Assembly (NCBI RefSeq): GCF_003008535.1
Contig: NZ_CP027666.1
Span: forward strand, 1,240,001-1,304,000
Source of the DNA: Ottowia oryzae
GTDB taxonomy: Bacteria; Pseudomonadota; Gammaproteobacteria; Burkholderiales; Burkholderiaceae_C
DNA: 64,000 nucleotides
Direction: 5' to 3'
The position numbers were made by a program, and so were the translations under genes. This document shows positions 53,658-61,000 of the stretch, one piece after another (positions within the stretch are counted from its first letter, which is position 1; the number at the start of each line of letters is the position of its first letter). The notes below the pieces were generated by a model. The model made no database searches and was not told the DNA's origin. It saw only the letters and a list, made by a program, of their open reading frames with translations.

Positions 53658-55394
53658 TCAGTGCGAAGACGCCTTGGACGCGCCCAGGCCCGTTTCCGAC
53701 CGCACCTTCTGCGCCGGGTAGGCGGCGCGTTCGGCGGCGGCGTTGCGGCTCTTGTCGGTGATCGAGAAGAACCAGATGCCCAGGAAGCCGATGGCCATCG
53801 AGAACAGCGCCGGCGACGTGTACGGGAACAGCGCCGAGCCCTTCGGGTGGCCCAACGTGGCTTCCCACACCGAGGGCGACACGATGGTCAGCGCCACGGA
53901 TGAGATCAACCCCAGGAAGCCGCCGATCACCGCGCCGCGCGTGGTGCAGTCTTTCCACAGCACCGACAGCAGGAGCACCGGGAAGTTGGCCGACGCCGCG
54001 ATGGCGAACGCCAGCGACACCATGAAGGCGATGTTCTGCTTCTCGAACAGAATGCCCAGCGCCACGGCCACCACGCCCAGCGCCAGCGTGGTGATGCGCG
54101 AGACTTTCAGCTCTTTCGCGCTGTCGGCCTTGCCGTGTTTGAACACGGTGGCGTACAGGTCGTGGGACACGGCCGAAGCGCCCGACAGCGTCAGCCCGGC
54201 CACCACGGCCAGGATGGTCGCGAAGGCCACGGCCGAGATGAAGCCGTAGAACACGTTGCCGCCCACCGACTTGGCCACCAGCACCGCGGCCATGTTGGCC
54301 GTGCCCGCGCCACCGTGGATGATGCCCTTGGTGGTGTCGGCGAATTCGGGGTTGGTGAGCACCAGGGTAATCGCGCCAAAGCCGATGATGAAGATCACCA
54401 CGTAGAAGTAGCCGATCCAGGTGGTCGCCCAGAACACGCTCTTGCGCGCTTCCTTGGCGTCGGGCACGGTGAAGAAGCGCATCAGGATGTGGGGCAGGCC
54501 CAGCGTGCCGAACATCAGCGCCATGCCGAAGCTGATGGCGGAGATCGGGTCCTTGATAAAGCCACCTGGGCCCATGATGGCCAGGCCCATCTTGGCGGCG
54601 GTGTCGGCATCGGCGCCGCCGTTGGCAGCGATCTGCGTGCGCACCTTCACGCCTTCGGCAAACAGCGCTTCGGGCGAGAAGCCATAGCGCGACATCACCA
54701 TGAAGCCCATGAACGTGACGCCCGACAGCAGCAGCACCGCCTTGATGATCTGCACCCAGGTGGTGGCGGTCATGCCGCCAAACAGCACGTACACCATCAT
54801 CAGCGCACCCACCAGCACCACGGCGATCCAGTAGTCCAGCCCGAACAGCAGCTTGATCAACTGGCCCGCGCCGACCATCTGCGCGATCAGGTAGAAGGCC
54901 ACCACCACCAGCGTGCCGCTGGCCGCGAACGCGCGGATCGGCGCCTGCTGAAAGCGGTAGCCGGCCACGTCGGCAAACGTGAATTTACCCAGGTTGCGCA
55001 GGCGTTCGGCCAGCAGGAAGGTCAGGATCGGCCAGCCCACCAGGAAGCCGATGGAGTAGATCAGCCCGTCGTAGCCTGTCGCCATGACGGCGGCAGAAAT
55101 ACCCAGGAACGACGCCGCCGACATGTAGTCGCCCGCGATCGCCAGGCCGTTCTGAAAGCCGGTGATGCCGCCGCCCGCGGTGTAGAAGTCGGCCGCCGAC
55201 TTGGTGCGCCCTGCGGCCCACTTGGTGATCCACAAGGTGGCCAGCACGAAGACCGTGAACATGATGATGGCCGTCCAGTTGGTCGGCTGCTTGGCAGCCT
55301 CGCCAACGTCGCCGCCCGCAGCGTGCGCGATGCCTGCCGCGCCCAGCGCCAAGCCCAGGCCGATCAGGTTTTTGGAGGTGAAACGGGCGCTCAT
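53658..55394 (-). CDS. actP: Cation/acetate symporter ActP
   Basis: Sodium-driven uptake of acetate and similar short-chain acids. 578 residues from the ATG at 55394, which overlaps the DUF485 stop by four bases. A short signal-like N-terminus (LIGLGLALGAAGIAHAAG) is followed by about 13 transmembrane segments. SSS-family features are KSAADFYTAGGGITGFQNGL and AIAGDYMSAASFLGISAAV, typical for ActP. Together with DUF485 it forms the conserved yjcH-actP pair. acs, its usual third partner, is not in the window. Confidence 0.96.
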   Translation of the reverse strand: MSARFTSKNLIGLGLALGAAGIAHAAGGDVGEAAKQPTNWTAIIMFTVFVLATLWITKWAAGRTKSAADFYTAGGGITGFQNGLAIAGDYMSAASFLGISAAVMATGYDGLIYSIGFLVGWPILTFLLAERLRNLGKFTFADVAGYRFQQAPIRAFAASGTLVVVAFYLIAQMVGAGQLIKLLFGLDYWIAVVLVGALMMVYVLFGGMTATTWVQIIKAVLLLSGVTFMGFMVMSRYGFSPEALFAEGVKVRTQIAANGGADADTAAKMGLAIMGPGGFIKDPISAISFGMALMFGTLGLPHILMRFFTVPDAKEARKSVFWATTWIGYFYVVIFIIGFGAITLVLTNPEFADTTKGIIHGGAGTANMAAVLVAKSVGGNVFYGFISAVAFATILAVVAGLTLSGASAVSHDLYATVFKHGKADSAKELKVSRITTLALGVVAVALGILFEKQNIAFMVSLAFAIAASANFPVLLLSVLWKDCTTRGAVIGGFLGLISSVALTIVSPSVWEATLGHPKGSALFPYTSPALFSMAIGFLGIWFFSITDKSRNAAAERAAYPAQKVRSETGLGASKASSH

Positions 55395-55699
55395 TTCGTG
55401 GCGTCCTTCAGGATTTCGCGCGTCATCGCGTCGAACTCGGTGTTCGCGCGGCGCACGTAAAGCCCGGTGATGAGCACGGTGAACACGATCACGCCCAGCC
55501 CAATGGGAATACCCAGCGTCGTTACGCCGGCGCCCAGGGGCTTGGCCAGCAATTCCTTGTCGAACGCGATTAGGCCGATGTAGCCGTAATAGACGATCAG
55601 CATCAGGATCGTCAGCGTCCAGCCAAACCGGTTGCGTGTGCGCGTCAGCTGCTGGTATTTGGGATCGCGCTGGATCCTCTCGACCACGGGGTCGCTCAT
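55391..55699 (-). CDS. DUF485 membrane protein (YjcH-like)
   Basis: 102 residues. Two transmembrane helices (LTILMLIVYYGYIGLIAF and GIPIGLGVIVFTVLITGLYV) follow a charged N-terminus with RIQRDPKYQQLTRTRNRFGW, the DUF485 signature. It always precedes actP and may assist it. The ATG is preceded by GAGGAGA. A perfect 7-bp inverted repeat lies 27-46 bp upstream. Confidence 0.94.
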   Translation of the reverse strand: MSDPVVERIQRDPKYQQLTRTRNRFGWTLTILMLIVYYGYIGLIAFDKELLAKPLGAGVTTLGIPIGLGVIVFTVLITGLYVRRANTEFDAMTREILKDATK

Positions 55700-56107
55700 G
55701 TCTTGTCTCCTCTATGGATTTAACTGGTGGCGTTGGCACGCCACCGCTTCGGAACGGCCACATTCTGTGAACGGGCACTGACCAATCGCTTACGCTGGCG
55801 CGACGCCATCGCCTAGGTGTTGTTGGGCCGGCGCGGCGTGCCCAGACTGTTAACTTTTTCCTCAGGGTTTTCGAGCAGGCACGTGGTCAGCCGTGGCCGT
55901 TCTGGCCGCCCAAAGCGCCCCAAATTCCACATCGAAAAAACGCGCATCAGGGTTGCTACGGAGGTTGTCAGCTTTCAGAAAGTTGTCGTCACATGTCGCT
56001 GAAAGGGCTGTCAGAAAACGGTCAGGAAGCGCTTTGACAGTGCAGCGCGGGACACAGGAAGTTACGTGCCCGGCACACAGTGCATTGACAACAACAGGAG
56101 ACAGCGC
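55700..56107. other. 408-bp gap between DUF485-actP and the MHS transporter
   Basis: Divergent promoter region with no gene. It contains GGTGGCG/CGCCACC (55726-55745) near the actP side. CTTTCAG (55972-55978) and CTGAAAG (55999-56005) form a second inverted repeat. TTGACA hexamers lie at 56034-56039 and 56085-56090 before the transporter gene, without a clear -10. Confidence 0.6.
55726..55745. promoter_or_regulatory. Inverted repeat upstream of DUF485-actP
   Basis: GGTGGCG, 6-nt gap, CGCCACC. It lies 27-46 bp before the DUF485 start; either an operator or a 5'-leader hairpin. Confidence 0.45.
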
Positions 56108-57769
<1,662 letters not shown>

Positions 57770-58071
57770 TCCGGCCGCGCTAGCCGGGCAGGGCGCACCG
57801 CCCGTAAGCCCCGGCAGCGCCTCTGCCGCAGCCCTACAAGCCGCCAGTGCATCGCGCTGGCGGTTTTTTGTTGGGTGCAAACGGCCAAACTGCCGGGCTT
57901 TCTTGGCCCGGATAAGGTGCCTGCGACGGGCCGGAAGCGGCGCCGGTGCGGATGTAATGGAATGTCAGCGCCCCTTCGCTCGGGTAATACCCTCCTGGCC
58001 TGTCGGCCGGGCGCCCAGCGGGCAGAATGTTTGCCCCCGCTGCGTTCGCACCCGCACCAGAGACACCACGT
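57770..58071. other. 302-bp gap between the MHS transporter and the uvrA-like gene
   Basis: It contains the terminator at 57841-57869 and about 200 bp of leader/promoter DNA for the uvrA-like gene. No gene, no dispersed repeat copy and no LexA box of the CTGT-N8-ACAG type seen. Confidence 0.6.
57841..57869 (+). terminator. Rho-independent terminator after the MHS transporter
   Basis: CCGCCAG (57841-57847) / CTGGCGG (57857-57863), 9-nt loop, six Ts. Confidence 0.9.
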
Positions 58072-61000
58072 ATGACCACCGGCTCCATCCGCATTCGCGG
58101 CGCCCGCCAGCACAACCTCAAGAACCTCGACATCGACTTCCGCACGGGCGAGATGACGGTGGTCACCGGCCCCAGCGGCTCGGGCAAGTCCAGCCTGGTG
58201 TTCGACACGCTGTACGCCGAAGGCCAGCGCCGCTATGTCGAGACCTTCAGCGCCTACGCGCGCCAGTTTCTGGACCGCATGGACAAGCCCGCGGTGGACA
58301 AGGTCGAAGGCGTGCCGCCCGCCATCGCCATCGACCAGACCAATCCGGTGCGCAGCTCGCGCTCCACCGTCGGCACGATGACCGAGCTGAACGACCACCT
58401 CAAGCTGCTGTTCGCCCGCGCCGGCCAGCTGTTCGACAGCCAGACCGCGCTGCCCGTGCGGCACGACTCGCCCGACAGCATCTACGCCGAGTTGAGGCAG
58501 CGCGTGGCCAGCCTGGCCCCCGTGGCCGGTGCGGCGGCCAGTGATCCGCGCGTGGTGCTGACCTTTGCGGTGGAGTTGCCCGCCACCGCCAGCGCCGACG
58601 ACGTGGCGCAGTGGCTGTCGGCCGCGGGCTTCACGCGCGTGCAGGCCGAGCGGACCGAGGGTGACAAGAAAGTGCTGGACGTGGTGGCCGACCGCTTCCG
58701 CCTGGGCAGCGCCGAGCGCGCGCGCGTGGTTGAGGCGATCGAGGTGGCCCTCAAACGCGGCAGCGGGCGCCTGACGGCCTATGTGCTGCCGGACGAGGCT
58801 GGACAGCGCCCCGCCGCCGGGCCGTCCCAAGGTGGGGCAGCCCCCTCGGGGGGCAGCGAACCAGGCGCAGCCGGGAGCGTGGGGGCGCCACGCCCCGCCG
58901 CCGGGCCGTCCCAAGGTGGGGCAGCCCCCTCGGGGGGCAGCGAACCAGGCGCAGCCGGGAGCGTGGGGGCTCCATTCATTTGGAGGTTCTCTACAGGCCT
59001 GCACTGCCCCGAAAGCGATCTGCGCTACCACGAGCCGATCCCGTCGATGTTCTCGTTCAACTCGCCCGTGGGCGCGTGCGAAACCTGCCGGGGCTTTGGC
59101 CGCGTCATCGGCGTGGACTGGGGCCTGGTGATTCCGGATGAGCGCCTGACCTTGCGCGCGGGCGCCATCAAGCCCATCCAGACACCCGCCTGGAAGGAAT
59201 GCCAGGACGACTTGATGCGCCACGCCGAAAGCGCCGGCATCCCGCGCGATACGCCCTGGAACAAGCTCACTGCCGAGCAAAAGGCCTGGGTGATCGAAGG
59301 CACGCCCAACTACAAAGAAGGCAACTGGAACAAGCAGTGGTACGGCATCCGCCGCTTCTTCCAGTACCTGGAAAGCAAGGCCTACAAGATGCACATCCGG
59401 GTGCTGCTGTCCAAGTACCGCAGCTACACCCCGTGTCCGGTGTGCGCAGGCGCGCGGCTGAAAACCGAATCGCTGCTGTGGCGCGTGGGCAGCCGCGCCG
59501 ATGCGGATGCGGTGTTGGCAGGCGCCACCACCCGGTTCATGCCCCAGGGCGTAGCCTGGACGCGCGAGCAGCTCGACGCGCTGCCTGGCCTGTGCCTGCA
59601 CGACCTGATGCTGCTGCCCATCGACCGCCTACGGCAGTTCTTCGATCGCCTGTCTGCTTCAGAAAACATAGCTGCCGGCGCTGATGGTGCGGGCGCTGAA
59701 GGCCGATTGGATTCAGATTCTGCCGACGCCAAGGCGCTCAAGCTGATCCTGGAAGAAATCACCACCCGCATCCGCTACCTGTGCGACGTGGGCATTGGCT
59801 ACCTCACGCTCGACCGGCAAAGCCGCACGCTGAGCGGCGGCGAGGTCCAGCGCATCAACCTCACCACCGCACTCGGCACCAGCCTGGTCAATACGCTGTT
59901 CGTACTGGACGAGCCCAGCATCGGCCTGCACCCGCGCGACATGGACCGCATCACCGAAGCCATGCAGCGCCTGAAACGGGCGGGCAACACGCTGGTGGTG
60001 GTCGAGCACGACCCGGCAGTCATGCTGGCCGCCGACCGCGTGCTGGATTTCGGCCCGGGGCCTGGCGCTGCGGGCGGCCGTATCGTGTTCGACGGCACGC
60101 CCGCCGAACTGCGCCGCGCCGACACGCTGACCGGTGCCTACCTGGGCGGGCGTCGCACCATCGGCAGCGGCAGCGCCCGCCCGGTGGCCGACAACACCCC
60201 GCGCCTGATCCTGGAAGGCGCCAGCGCACACAACCTGCGCCACGTCGACGTGGCCTTTCCGCTGCAGCGCCTGGTCACGGTGACGGGCGTTTCGGGCTCG
60301 GGCAAGTCTTCGCTGATCCAGGACGTACTGGCGCCCGCGCTGCTGCGCCACTTTGGCCGCGCTACCGAAACACCCGGCGCGCACGACCGGCTGCTGGGCA
60401 CCGACTATTTGAGTGACGTGGTGTTCGTCGACCAGTCGCCCATCGGCAAGACGGCACGGTCCAACCCCGTCAGCTACGTGGGCGCGTGGGACCCGATCCG
60501 CAGCCTGTTCGCCAACGCGCCGCTGTCGCGCCAGCGCGGCTACACCTCGGCCAAGTTCAGCTTCAACAGCGGCGACGGGCGCTGCCCCACCTGCGGCGGC
60601 TCGGGCTTCGAGCACGTCGAGATGCAGTTCCTCAGCGACGTGTACCTGCGTTGCCCCGACTGCGACGGCAAGCGCTACCGCCCCGAGATTCTGGAAGTGC
60701 GCATCGAACGCCAGGCCGTGGGCGCGCCCGAATACCAGCGCGCGCGCCACCTGAACGTGGCCGACGTGCTGGACCTCACCGTCGCCGAAGCCGTGCAGCT
60801 GTTCGCGCACGACCGCGAGGTGATTCGCGCGCTGCAGCCCATCGTCGATGTCGGCCTGGACTACGTGAAGCTGGGCCAGCCCGTGCCCACGCTGAGTGGC
60901 GGCGAGGCGCAGCGGCTGAAGCTGGCGGGCTTCCTGGCCGACGCAGCCAAGTCGCAGACCGCCAGCCGCCAGCCCGCTGCGCGCAAGGGCACGCTGTTCC

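Noticed and set aside
55731..55750. Sigma-54 promoter suggested by TTGGCACG upstream of the transporter
   Set aside because: The -12 element is wrong and the GG-GC spacing is one base short. The match is better explained by the inverted repeat there.
57770..58071. SOS (LexA) box expected upstream of a uvrA gene
   Set aside because: No CTGT-N8-ACAG arrangement was found; a single CTGT near 58000 has no partner.
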